Shown: positions 46,139-58,020 of the stretch, piece by piece
How positions within the stretch are numbered: the stretch's first letter is position 1
Layout: every line of letters starts with the position of its first letter
NCBI RefSeq assembly: GCF_008831285.2
Contig: NC_045146.1
Span: 4,226,972 to 4,290,971 of the forward strand
Direction: 5' to 3'
DNA from: Nymphaea colorata
Lineage: Eukaryota; Streptophyta; Magnoliopsida; Nymphaeales; Nymphaeaceae
DNA length: 64,000 nucleotides
The notes under the pieces: model-generated
Databases searched by the model: none
What the model was told of the DNA's origin: nothing
Seen by the model: only the letters and a program-made list of their open reading frames with translations
Program-made: the position numbers and the translations under genes

Positions 46139-46793
46139 GTCTACAGAAGGTTTGGATTTTGGAGTTGTTGACAACAAAACCCAACAGCCATCCTACCGAT
46201 CGAACAGCAACATCCTCGCAACTGTGACATTCTCCTGGTTTTCTACTTTAGGGGAGGAAAAAAAAAAAAAAGAGAACCACGAACAGCCTCCCCAACTTCT
46301 TAATTTCAGAAGGCCCAGCACGATTTGCGGTGACCAAAATCAGGAAGTGAGATGCTGTCGATCCAAGTGCAGCCATGTTTCGGAATAGGAAAAATGTTAA
46401 CCTCAACAACCATGTGGAAGTTTTAACAGAGGCCAGGTAGACTCCAAATCATGAATCTTTAGCTATCTAAATATGGAATAATAAGAGAAAAAATGGGGAA
46501 TTGATCATCATCAATGCAAGCCTTCTCTACAATAAAGGAAGTCCATTTTCTCCAAAACTCCGTTTGATCTCCAAACCTTTCTAGAACCATTAGCAACGTC
46601 CCCGTTGATATATTTTTCAGAGAGAGAGAGAGAGAGATTGAGAGAGAGAGGTGGACATGGTTTTCCACCTCCTCCAACTCGGATTTCGAAGAGAGCTTAA
46701 GGGAAGGCCATCTACTTAAGAAAAGACCTGCAGTAAATTAAACTTCTGTTCACCACCTGTTTTGTTCTCTCTCCTCTCCTCAGGGTGGGTGGG

Positions 46794-46795
<2 letters not shown>
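45981..46795. other. upstream region of the ANTH gene
   Basis: Contains a (TA)n-(TG)n-(GA)n compound repeat at 46070-46138, an A run near 46260, and GA tracts near 46619-46650. No coding sequence recognised; the promoter is expected here but no clear TATA box was identified. Confidence 0.5.
46070..46138. repeat. compound (AT)n-(TG)n-(GA)n microsatellite
   Basis: AT to 46105 with one interruption, TG to 46118, GA to 46138. Confidence 0.95.

Positions 46796-46856
<61 letters not shown>
46796..46856 (+). repeat. (GA)30 tract in the probable 5' UTR of the ANTH gene
   Basis: An uninterrupted GA run ends 84 bp before the ATG. Such tracts are common in plant 5' leaders and can bind GAGA-type (BPC) factors. 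A role here is inference. Confidence 0.9.
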
Positions 46857-46858
<2 letters not shown>

Positions 46859-46940
46859 CGTCCTGTTGAGAAGAAACTTCCAATAATTGATAGCAGACAG
46901 AATTCAAGAGAGAGAAACAATTGGGCAATAGCCATACACC

Positions 46941-49710
46941 ATGCCAAGCAAGCTGAGGAAGGCATTGGACGCCGTGAAGGACCAGACGAGCATCGGCCTA
47001 GCGAAGGTGTCGAACGCCAACTATGCGGACCTCGACGTGGCCGTGCTAAAGGCAACCACCCACGAAGAGGTGCCCACCGACGACCGGTACGTGAACGAGG
47101 TGCTGCTGCTGAGCTGCACCTCCAGGGCCTACTCCAGCTACTGCGTCCAGGCGCTCTCTCGCCGCATCGCCCGCACCCGCAACTGGATCGTCGTCCTCAA
47201 GTCCCTCATGCTCGTCCTCCGCCTCCTCCAGGACGGCAGCCCTTCCTTCGCCACCGACATAATTGCCGCCATGAAGCGTCGCGGTTCCAGGATCCTCAAC
47301 CTCTCCAACTTCCGCGACGACTCCACCTCCTCCAGCCCCTGGGACTACACCGCCTTCGTCCGCACCTTCGCCCTCTACCTCCACGAGCGCCTCGACTGCT
47401 CCCTCATGGGCAAGCTCCAGGGAAGGATGGTCACCAGCAGCAGGTGGCGCCGGCCTCCGCCGGCCAGCCTCAAGTCCATCAACGACATGAAGCCCGACGC
47501 TGTGGTCAACCAACTCTTGCATTGGCAGCGATTGCTCGACCGCGTAGTTGCCACCAGGCCCACCGGCCCCGCCAAGAACAACAGGTTGGTTTTGCATTTC
47601 AAATGGATTCCTTTTCGCCATATGTTGGCAGTGTACTTCTCTTCATCTCTTCATCTCTTCATCTGAAGTTTGAATTGCACAACCATTCGAGTAAATGTCC
47701 TTAAGTCATGCCTGTTTGACAATAGAAATAATTTGTTACTGTTTTATAAATTTGGGATAGAGAATAGAGCAGATTCATAAAACACTATAATAAAATGTTT
47801 CTTGAATATATCCTAAATTTTGTAATAGATTTATGGAACAATAAAAACAAACTGTTCCCATTGCCCAACTGCCCCTAAGCAGCTAAAAGGCTCATATTAA
47901 AATACCACATTTCCTACTCTATCCCATAATGCACAAGGCTAAATTGCGTAAGAAAATCAACCTGCAGGATATTTAGATATTGCACCTTGCAAGGACACTA
48001 ATTAGACATGTGAAGTCACTACAACCATGAAATGTCTAGAAAAGGTAAAATGCACTTGAACACGAGATCGAGTTGCATGCACCGGGGTGGTGGTGGGCAC
48101 TCAATTTTCCCCCAAAAATGAAAGGGGAGTTGGGTTACTTTGGTTGTGAACTTTTATGTTTTCACTATCTTTTTTAATCTTCGTAAATCGTAGACTCAAG
48201 AGGTCGCGTTTGTAAGAATTTAAAGACCAACATATTTAGTTTTTCTAATACGTAACCTGTTACATGTGCGCGTAAAGATAGCATGAATCGTGAAAATTTC
48301 TCCACTCATCATGAAGTTTACATACGTTAGCTAGTTAGTTCCACTACTGCATGCATGCATGGACAAACATAGATAGAAATGAAACTAAAACAGAGCAAAC
48401 GATGCGAGTATAAGACCGAATAAAACAGACTTACGATATATATATATATATATATCTATATATATATATATATATCTATATATATATTGAAGACCACATT
48501 ATGTCTTCCTATTACATCAATCTACATTAACTTGTAGCAAAATCAGTTTTTCTTCTTGAATTGTTTCAAACGATCTTCTAATCCTCTAGTACATTGCAGC
48601 TAATAATATGCTAGGAAATTTGCATTTTGGTTTTCATAGAAACAGCCTCGCATCCCATCTGAAGATTACCTTGAACAAGACAGCTTTTTGTTTTCCATCT
48701 TTAGGTTGGTTCAGATCTCACTGTACTCTGTGGTCTCCGAGAGCTTCGCCCTGTACAATGACATATCAGACGCTCTAACCATGCTGCAGAACAGTTATTT
48801 CGAACTGCCTCATCCAGTCTGTCAAGATGCATTTTACATTTTCAACAGGGCAACTCGGCAATTCGACGAGCTTGCTGCCTTCTATCAAATGTGCAAGAGC
48901 ATAGGAGTGGGAAGGACTTCTGAGTACCCATATGTGCAGAAGATCTCAGAAACAACTCTTATGAATTTGAAGGAATTCATAATGGACATAAGCAGCTGGT
49001 CTTCCTTCTCCTCCCCACGAACTCTATCTTCCTCAGAGCAGTCATTACCGGCATCACCAACGGTGACCAAAAAAGGTCAAGAAGGAAGAATGGAGGAAAC
49101 AGTTGGCTGTGAGGCGCAGGTTCTGAAGAATGAAGGGGATGGGAGATTGTCCGGTGCAGGGGACAATGACACATCATGTCAAACGGCTATAGTAGTGCAA
49201 GAACAGCAGCAGCAACAACAACAACACAGTTTTTCACAAGAACACATTGGATGGGAAATAGCTTTGCTAGAGAGTGCTAGCAACATGTCCAAAGATACCA
49301 ACTATAAAATGGCTAACGGGTTCGATGCATTTATTCTCGACAGTCTATATGATCATGCTCTCATGTATAGAGACCAACACCAAAGCCACTACAACTATAA
49401 CTACAACTACAATCCCTTCTTGTGCAGCCATGGAAGTGAAAGCAGCATGCTGATGCAAACAAACTCATCCTTTCTCTCACTGCCTTCTTCTACTCATCCA
49501 CCAACATTTTCAGTACAAAAGGTTAGTAATTACAGTAACCAATCTAATTACACGCTGGGAACAGACCCTTTTGCTGTGTCAGTATCTGTCAGTCCTCCTG
49601 CATATGTGCAAATGTCTGATATGGCGGTGAAGCAGAAGCTCATGGTTCAGGAGCAACAACTTTGGATGCAGTACCAGAATGAGATCATTAGGAGGCACAC
49701 TATCAAGTGA
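46941..49710 (+). CDS. ANTH/CALM-type putative clathrin assembly protein
   Basis: Two coding exons, 46941-47584 and 48705-49710, joined in frame give 549 residues. The protein starts MPSKLRKALDAVKDQTSIGL and has the ANTH hallmark KATTHEEVPTDDRYVNEVL with its lipid-binding K/H residues (about 38-56), then RTRNWIVVLKSLMLVLRLLQ, NFRDDSTS and WDYTAFVRTFALYLHERL. Exon 2 completes the helical domain (to about residue 305). The tail is disordered, with a polyglutamine run (about 380), a Tyr-Asn repeat, an NPF motif (about 451) and a DPF motif (about 501), which in this family bind EH-domain or AP-2 partners. Known relatives bind PIP2 membranes and clathrin in endocytosis; the closest remembered group is Arabidopsis At1g03050/At4g02650 (PICALM5). 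Exon 1 is very GC-rich at third positions, exon 2 much less. ATG choice is supported by the family start. Confidence 0.93.
47585..48704 (+). other. intron of the ANTH gene
   Basis: 1120 bp, GT...AG, phase 2 (splits an Arg codon as AG|G). AT-rich and without genes. It holds a (TA)n-type microsatellite at 48436-48488. The donor and acceptor lie in the same 9-base word AGGTTGGTT. Confidence 0.9.
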
Positions 49711-49980
49711 AAACTGAATAGCTCCAATGGATAAAAAAAAAATTGGCTACCTCATGACTGTACATTTGGTTAGTGGGAAGTGCTATGATTTCAAGTTGAG
49801 TGTTTGAGGAGCTGGATCAATCAGATCAAAGTTCGTTTTTGCAACTGGTGAAGTTTGAACTGTTGGCTATTCGTGTCTTTAGCTGTCCATTGTCATGAAA
49901 ATATTGTCAAGCTCATGGAAATTGCAGCAAGTAGGTAGGGGTCAAATTTGTAACTTGTAGGGTATCTTTTCTCAAGTCAT

Positions 49981-50023
<43 letters not shown>

Positions 50024-51599
50024 GTATTTGGGTAGACAACAATAGCAGCTGTTTTTTAATATAATACTATCACTTTATGCCTCAAGGATATTTAACAGCA
50101 CCGTATATGCCGTATAATGGCATAATTTGAGTTTAGAAAACGTATTGGGAAAGTGTTTAAACTTTCCATGCAATGTTTCTATAATATGTAGTCCTAAAAA
50201 CCATAATTTTGTTGCACATATTTTTTTTCTATGACAATGCAGAGCCCAAACTATCAAGCATTTACGAAGACACTATGAGTAAAGCTCAATGAATATGGAT
50301 TCACAATGCCATTTTTCAAAATAACGTTTGTGTTTGCAAGTTGTGGATGCAGTTTCCGAGATTCAGAATTCTGTGCTTGATCAGTCTGGAAACCTGATGC
50401 CTGAATATGTTTCCTATGTTTAATGGAAACTTGGTCAGAGATGCTGGAACCATTTCAAACCATTGAATAGAAAACTTCTGATAGAATGCATCTCCCTCCC
50501 TTCTCTCTCTATTTATGCGTGACTTGTTGAGAGTGTTCACCTAATAAAACCCTTATCCACCTACGGACCATGGTCATCACGGTTGCGGTAGCAAAATGCA
50601 ATCTGGGCAATGTAGTTCCAGGTGAGCAAGAGGATTATCTCACTATCTGGACAAGAGCCGAAGCCACTCTCCTTTTCCTTGCCCCCCGTGATCCATAATT
50701 GTGACGGTACTAATGATGAGATCACTGTGTGCTTCAATTTGCAAGTAGAACCCACCCCCGTTGCGGTACAAGGAGCATAGCCGGGTTTCAGATAGAGACA
50801 TGCTTCCAGCTAACCTATTTGAGTTATGCCCCATGGGGCTAAGCCAGTCAATGTAATTGTTGTAGGATTTTATAACATGAAATTAAATGCATTATAGAAA
50901 ATTGACTATATACAAAGATATATGTGAAGTATTCAGAATATATATTTCAGTCACTATTAAAGTTCAAGAGACTGTTCTCAAGAGGATGTTAATATTGCCA
51001 AAGGACGCAAATATCCTACACATAACAAAGCTGATCCTGTATTGCATGCTGTCAAAAGGAAAAGATAATCCAAAAAAATCCATTCTATGGGAAACACAAT
51101 GGGTCGAACAGAACATGCAAAAGAAAGTAGAGGCTATTACCAAATTACTGTTGTAAATAATGAAATTCTTCTTGAAGTTGAATCAAAGTCATGTTACTAC
51201 TTGTATTGTGGGGATGAATTAAAGGCCTGCAAGAATTTATGAGAAAAAAGAAAAAACCAATACCAGCCTATTTTTTCTTACCAAAGCAAAAAAAGAGTTC
51301 TAGAATGGCTGTCAGGTTTAGCTAGCTAATAACATGAACATATCATTCTACTTGGTTCTATAGGCAAAAGGATGTTATCTTACTACTTCTATTCAGTACG
51401 AAGAAAAATTCAAATAAACACAATGTTTACTTTGAGGAGACTGTTGGGTTCTTTTCAACTTACTTTGAGGTTTCTACGGCTATTGGTTGTTTAAGAAGTG
51501 TACAAATTGTAAAAATACATGGTTCAATACATCCTTCCATCGTAGAGTTGCTTTTCAACTTTGATTTAGTAAACCCCCATGTTAAAGACTAAGGGCATA
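49711..51599. other. 3' flank of the ANTH gene and intergenic
   Basis: A (CT)n tract at 49984-50017 lies in the probable 3' UTR or just beyond. A reverse-strand stretch at 50561-50834 is less AT-rich and reads ETRLCSLYRNGGGFYLQIE in one frame. It may be a lost exon, but I do not recognise it. Nothing else is seen. Confidence 0.45.
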
Positions 51600-51999
51600 A
51601 AAAAGAAAAAGACCAATCAAAGATTAATGTGATTTGGTGTAAACTCACACCTACATCCATGAGAAAATGATCTATCGATTTGAAGATATCGATGTGCCTT
51701 TCCTTCCTTGACATTAATACTTTTTGTTACAACTATCACCATTCTTTTTTCTTGTTTATAGGATTGGATACATGAGACAAATAATCTTGGAATTGCAGCC
51801 ACTATTTCCATGTTTATCTTTTTCATTTACCGCTGCATCCATCCATTCCTTATATTTTCTACTAACAGATTTAGAATGTGATCTTCTAGCTATGACCAAT
51901 GGATTCTCATCCTGATTTGTAGCTCCTCTGTTACTGCTTTAGTTATCAGCCTCCCCCTTCAAACTAGGCGGTGGTAGTATGGAAAGACTAAGTTTGTTC

Positions 52000-53150
52000 C
52001 TTAGATGTTCAAAGGTAGTATAAAATAGGTGGATCTGTTAAGTAAAGTCCAATACCTTTGAGAATATAACCGATCCGTGTAAGTTCAGCCACAACAGATG
52101 CCATGAATCAATACTCAGCCTCTGTATTTGACCATGCTATAGTGGGCTACCTATTAGAAGTCCAATACAAGTAGAACCCAAAAAAGTAGCAAAACCAATA
52201 GTGGGATGTCTGGAAGCTTGGCGACCAGCCTAGTTGTTCTGAAAAAGTAACATGGAAGTTAAGCTATTATTGAACATATAAATTGCATCCAATCTCAATA
52301 GAGCAATGAACATATTATAAGAAACTTTCTAGAAGCTGAAAATGACTTGTCATTGGGGACCACATATATTGGCTAAAGAAAATAACAGTGAAGGAGGTGC
52401 CTGGTCTTGTAAATGTCAGATATTGTAACCCTCTAATTGAGCTTGATTATAGTGTGGTATCTGTAAATGGAGCGTTGTCTACAAACGTTTTCTAATTTTG
52501 CATCAATGGTGTAATTCCTGGTTTGCAAGAGAGCAAATTAACTTTCTCTGGCAAGTTATATAGATGCCGGTGTTGATTGAGAAAGAGCCTTCTATGTATT
52601 TTAACAAATCCTTGTCAGAAAACCATATTATTGCTAGTTAGAATAATGTCATCAACATATAGGAGAAATTAAGATAGTGCTTTAGTATCATTCAAAATAA
52701 ATAATGATGAATCAGAGACACATGAAAAAAGCTTTTGAAAGTTAATAGTACCAAAGTGATCATACCATGCTTGTAGGGTTTGGTGAAGCCTATCGTGTGC
52801 CTGATGAAGCTTACAAACATGATTTGGGTGAGTATAATCAACAAATCCCAATGGTTGCTCAATGAACACAATTTGATCCAACTCTTCATGTAAGAACATA
52901 TTCTTGACGTCCATTTTTCGAATGTCCCATTTGTGACTAAGAGAAATAGTTAAAGCAATGCAAATGGTCACATGCTTGATGACCAGGGAGAAAGTCTCTA
53001 GAAAATCTGCCTCATGAACTTGACTAAAATCTTGAACCACCAATCTAGCTTTCAAGAGTTCAACAGTTCCACTGCTTTTAAGCTTAGTTTTAAATACCCA
53101 ACATGTAGACACCACATTCGTACATGATGTGCATGGTACTAGAGACCATG
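52000..53150 (-). pseudogene. Copia 3 RT and RNase H
   Basis: The reverse frame at 52669-53115 reads WVFKTKLKSSGTVELLKARL, then WDIRKMDVKNMFLHEELDQ and IEQPLGFVDYTHPNHVCKLH, a long stretch of Copia RT. Beyond it, in another frame, LLYVDDIILTSNN keeps the catalytic YVDD motif, and QYLTFTRPGTSF follows. RNase H text (NTEAEY, AELTRI) appears near 52.1 kb. Stops and frame changes make it inactive. Confidence 0.88.
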
Positions 53151-53999
53151 TTCAGCATTGCTCAAGAGCGTACATTTCTTCTTTCATAGAATCAACCCAA
53201 CCTAGATCCTCAAGAACTTGTTTTACGCTCTTGGGTTCAAGTGGGATGGCAATTCTAAGAAGTACTTTGGATTGGGCATGGAGAATCCATCCATGGCTCG
53301 AGTAACCATAATATGTGTATTTGTGCTAGTGGTGGTAGTTGGGACAGTAAGAGACATAAGTTGTGCAACAACTTGGTGTGTCGACTAAGGGGTTCAGTTA
53401 TCATGTACAAGAGGGGGTTCTACCTAGCTGCGACCAGATCAAGAGTAGTATGATTTCTGAAGGCCATTAATCCCTTACATGTGATCATTAGTCACAAGTG
53501 AGTTTGAGGCCAATCCTCCATCATCATTGTGCATAAGATGAGTACTATCGCTACATAAATCTTCAGCACACCTTAAATCTTCATCATGAACTAAGAAACG
53601 ACAAAGATCAAGTTCCATATCAGTCCAGTCACCAAAAGTAATTTCAGCCTGTTGTGACAAGGTAGGAGAAAATAATGTCCTTGGTTGTTTATAGGGAAAA
53701 TTATTTTTATCAAAGACAACATTTTTGGATATATAAATTCATCCTATAGGAAGATGTAAACATTTGTATCCTTTTTTAACAAAACAATACCCCAAGAAAA
53801 CACACAGCAAGGATCTGGGTTCAAGTTTATTAGGTGCATAGTCATGCAGAGATGAGAAAGACTGAAACCTAAAAATGGTCAAACAAGAGTATGAGGGGTT
53901 TTTCCAAAAACAAGTTCAAAATGGGACTTCAAATGCAGCATTGCAGTTGGCAGGCTATTAATAATCAAGACAACAATGAAGAAAGAATTTACCCAATAG

Positions 54000-55251
54000 C
54001 AAGGTGGAACACTAGCATGAAACATTATTGCTAACACAAGATCGACAATAATTTGATGGTGCTATTGAGACATGCCATTTTGAGGTGGCGTCTTGGGACA
54101 AACTTTTGGATGTTGTATCTCATGATCTTGTAAATAAATAGCCAATTTAATACTATGAAACTCAACATCTTCATCACTTTGAAATTTTTTGTTCATTTCA
54201 TCAAATTGATTTTCAACAAGTTTATGAACTTCACTAAAGACTTGAAAAAAATTCAACTGATGGTGCAACAGGTAGAACCACATAAATGAGTTGCTTCATC
54301 AATAAATATAGCATAAAACTTGAATTTTTTAGTAGAGATAAGTGAGGCTGGTGCCCATAAACCACAATGCACTCTACCAAGTAACTCAACACAATGTTCA
54401 TCAATAGTAAAGATTGGTAAACTACAACTCGTGGCCATTTCACAACTAAAGCATATCATGTTTGGGTATTTATTTCCCTTTATGGCCTTCTTATTAACTA
54501 AAAGGTCAACTATCTCATCATGAATATGGTATAGTTGCCGATGCCATCTCTTTATTAGCAGATTGTAATCTTGATGAAAAACATACTTCATGAAACCTAT
54601 TGCCATTGCCTCTGTGATTGCCGCCTTAATTTCCAACACATAAAGATCTTCATGATGCATCCCCGATATAACCACTTTGCTGGTCATCTTTCCTTTACAA
54701 CAAATTTGTTAAGCCAAAAGCTCAAATAAATATGGAACATCAAAAGTTAATTGATTAACAAAAGCAAGTTTTTCTTTATTTTGGAAACTACATACTCATT
54801 ATCAAGGACAAGCTATAGTTGTCCATTTGTGGTGGTGCCCTTCTCGACATGAGTAACATCTAGTTTTTCTCCATTTTCATCCATTATTTTATCGGAACCA
54901 TGATATTTTGTCCAAGAATTGAGGTTACTTGGATTAGGTGTAACATGGGCTGATGCACCAATGTTTGGGAACCAATGCTGGCCCTGACTGTCGGCCTTGA
55001 AGCTAAAGTCTAAGAGCTAGTGTTGCTTGGAAGGCCTGGTCAAACCTATGGCAACAACTCAAGGCACTATAGTTTTTCTTATTACAAATCTGGCATAAGA
55101 CACATTTTTCTTTTGTTGATCGGTTTTGATTATTTCCCTTCTTACTATCAGCATTCAATATTCCTCCTTGACTAGCTTGAACAAAACCAAACTCCGTTTT
55201 GGGTTTTATTTCCATATTTATTATTTTTGCCTTACAGTTGTGACCATCCAT
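54000..55251 (-). pseudogene. Copia 3 gag end, protease and integrase
   Basis: From 55251 on the reverse strand the frame has CQICNKKNYSALSC, a zinc knuckle whose histidine is tyrosine. The protease site near 54950 is NIGASAHVT, where DTGASxHVT is expected, so the catalytic Asp is lost. The frame at 54253-54687 gives the pre-integrase region (WHRQLYHIHDEIVDLLVNKK) and integrase start (FKFYAIFIDEATHL). It is degenerate but easily recognised. Confidence 0.85.
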
Positions 55252-55352
55252 TCCTTATATTTTCTACTAACAGATTTGGAATGTGTTCTAGTAGCTGTAC
55301 CGAAAGATTCTCATCCTGATTTGTAACTCCTCCTTTACTGCTTCGTTGATCA

Positions 55353-56899
55353 CTTGTTGATCTTGTATTTGTTTAATTTTGCATTTTAGCGACTTGGCAC
55401 ATGCACTTTTTCTCCATGGTTAACTTTGACTTGCAAAGAAACATTATTTGAACATTAAAAAATGTGATAATCATGTGGTAGAAACCAACTTAACCTTCTT
55501 AATGCAACCATCTGTTTCCCAATGAGCTTAACAAGCAGAAAATACGTGAATACAAGCAATCAGTTAATCAATTAGTTGGTCAATGATCTTCCCAATAGTT
55601 CAACTAATAATAATGAAAATTGAAGATTGGATGAGAGTTGGAGCATTGCTTGCTAAATAAAATCAATAGTTCACTTGTGCTCATAATTCAAGGCTTTAAA
55701 AAATCCATGAATGGGTAAACTTTGTGGACAAAATAGGTTGGCTCTATTAACATAAAAGTTTAAAGTCTTATTAAAAGGTGTTTGATTAGAAAAACATTAG
55801 ATTTATAAAACTAATATTCATTATAATACGTTTTATGAGCACCACATCCTTGGTTTAATAAGCATTATGTGATTATAAATGTAGCTAGCCAGATCACTAA
55901 ATGAAAACATAATCACTAGGAAATGAGCATAAAATTGTCTGGTGGATGGAGGCCCTTCTCTCTGACATTCAAATGGACAAAATGGGGACCCATCTAAAAT
56001 GCAACATTCAAAAGAGTTCTTTTTTAATAAAATTAACAGAAGAAAAGAATGACAAAAGTTGTGAACATCATTGCAAGCCAGTTAGGAATATTATAACTTG
56101 CTACACATAAAAAGAAAGAAGAACCAATAGCTTTCATACAAAAAAAAAAAAATCCTCCTAGGCACACTGAAGTTATGGAAACTTTCTCTATGCATTCACT
56201 CTTGTTGTTTGTTTGTCATCATTATGTATCACAATCCTAGTACAAACTATCAACTAGGGATACTAATGTTTAGTGTAAAGAATATTTGTCTATTTAAATA
56301 CTAAGTGAAATACCACCTTTCTCTTAGTTCATCTACATAATCATGTAAGTCCCTTTTAAAGATGAAATGTCATGGCAAACAAATTGATAAATACAAGAAC
56401 ATCGATAAATTCTTTGTATATTGTTTTAAATGAATTATGTTCTAAAATTTATTAATTTGTTAGTAACTCTAAAAAACTGCTGATATCTTGTTTTATGTGG
56501 TAAGAAATATGACCTAAGAATATGGTGCCATAACAAAAAATCCAGTAAATTATTGAATTTAATGCAAATAGAATGTTGGATTTTGGACTCCTTGTATCAC
56601 TCATTGCATCAATCTCATGCTTGATGATCTTGGTGAGATTGATGAGATAAAATCAACTATTAAATATGTCACAAGCACACAAACTACAATTAGAATCATA
56701 CTTACAATTTGCATTTAATGAGAATATATAGAAATGGACATGAACTAATTAGAACTACAAAAGCTATATTTAGTACAGATGCTATGATAGTACAAACTAC
56801 AGTGAACTAAAAAAATACTTTGAGGCAAATGTTTTCATGCAAAGAATAGGTTGTGCATCTACATGCTCATAAGAAAAAAGTAAGGATAAGTTGTTGAGA
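55353..56899. other. intergenic, nothing recognised
   Basis: AT-rich, with many short A runs. No coding or terminal-repeat structure was seen. Confidence 0.5.
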
Positions 56900-57180
56900 T
56901 TGGGCAATCATGTGGGAAATTCTTAAATAATAATATCTCCATGGTTGAAGTTATAAAATTGGCCCACAATGAAGAAAGGCATGCCACAAGGTACCTCTAT
57001 GAATCCATGCACAAAGTGAAAGAAGCTATCGGAGAGCACCTAAAGGGGAAGAAATTATATATGCCTATAAGGAAACTGGAAACATATAAACGAGGGGTAT
57101 ACTATGCAATGCAGCTTTATCTTACTCATCATGCAACAACATGTTGCTTAAATTATATACTGAGATATTTTGTAGCATAA
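56900..57180 (+). pseudogene. hAT/DUF659-type transposase remnant
   Basis: An open frame from 56941 reads MVEVIKLAHNEERHATRYLY, ESMHKVKEAI, then KKLYMPIRKLE and YLTHHATTCCLNYI. The order matches the plant DUF659/hAT transposase segment PLVEVLRLVDGDEKPAMGYL, EAMDxAKEAI, IIDxRW...LHxPLHAAGYFLNP, with heavy decay (the RW and HAAG motifs are altered). No upstream domain or hATC dimerisation segment is visible. Copia text starts immediately downstream. Confidence 0.65.
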
Positions 57181-57189
57181 TAGAGATAT

Positions 57190-58020
57190 GTTTCATGATC
57201 CTAACAATATTTGTAGTATTATAGAAATGCTTCAATATCTTACTTTCACTCCTCCAGGAATTACATATTTAATTAATCAACCTTCTCAAAATATGCATGG
57301 CCAAGAATAGGACATATGGATGCACTGAAAGGATACTGAGGTACTTGAAGAGTACCATTATAGGTGGACTTCTATACACTCCAGAAACCCCATGCATCCT
57401 ATCCATGGTGTCAACATAGAGATGCCACAGATCTGATTCGGATTAGATATCCAACCAAGCCACTTCAACTAAATATGGCCTTCAGAACCAAGCTCTACAG
57501 CTAGTGGAAGAAGAAAAAAATTGACATCTGATTAAGAAATCGTATTTTTTTTCACATTTAAGATGACCATATTTGAATTAAGTTTGATTTTAAATAAATA
57601 TCCAGTCACATTTATATTCAGATTTAGATTTCATGCAGCTTCAAACTTATCATATATCTAATGTTCATGTATTTGCGAAGTTGGTTCTTAACATATCATC
57701 AAAACCAGTTGCTCATTTAAAAAGTTGGATTCAGATTCGCATGTGAAAATAAAAGTTTGATTTGGCTTAAATTGGGTTGTGAAATTAAAAATTGGATAAT
57801 TAGATTACAATTCAAATTTCAGTTAATTGTAACTGTCACTGTGAAACCAACATACAGATATGACTAGCATGTTTAGATAAAAAAATTAAACACAAGGAGA
57901 TTTAGATCTCGTTTTATTCAATCAAATGATCAAATTGTTGATTTGTTCACAAATGTGCTCATAAAACATTTTTTGGTTTCTATAAGGCGAGTTATCCATA
58001 GTTCAAAAACATGCATAACT
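57190..58020 (+). pseudogene. Copia 5 RT-end and RNase H fragments
   Basis: From 57224 the frame gives EMLQYLTFTPPGITYLINQP then SQNMHG, and in shifted frames DALK, RYLKSTIIGGLLY, the Copia segment before RNase H. At about 57.9-58.0 kb comes RFIQSNDQIVDLFTN, the RNase H end. The 500 bp between are unrelated AT-rich sequence. No LTRs were found. Confidence 0.72.

Larger units (their letters stand above)
51600..55352 (-). mobile_element. Copia LTR retrotransposon 3 (reverse strand), deleted
   Basis: On the reverse strand a 5' LTR piece (55352 to 55207) is homologous over 146 bp to the beginning of the 3' LTR (51948 to 51803), both starting TGAT. A polypurine tract (GAAGGGGGAGGC) is at 51949-51960. 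The remaining 5' LTR, primer-binding site and most of gag are missing: LTR homology stops and zinc-knuckle coding starts just 100 bp later. The left end of the 3' LTR is not located, so 51600 is approximate. Confidence 0.78.

Noticed and set aside
46716-47055. Reverse-strand frames with long Ser-Leu runs
   Set aside because: They are translations of the (GA)30 tract.
47046-47621. 191-codon open frame on the reverse strand
   Set aside because: It is the antisense shadow of GC-rich ANTH exon 1 and has no family motif.
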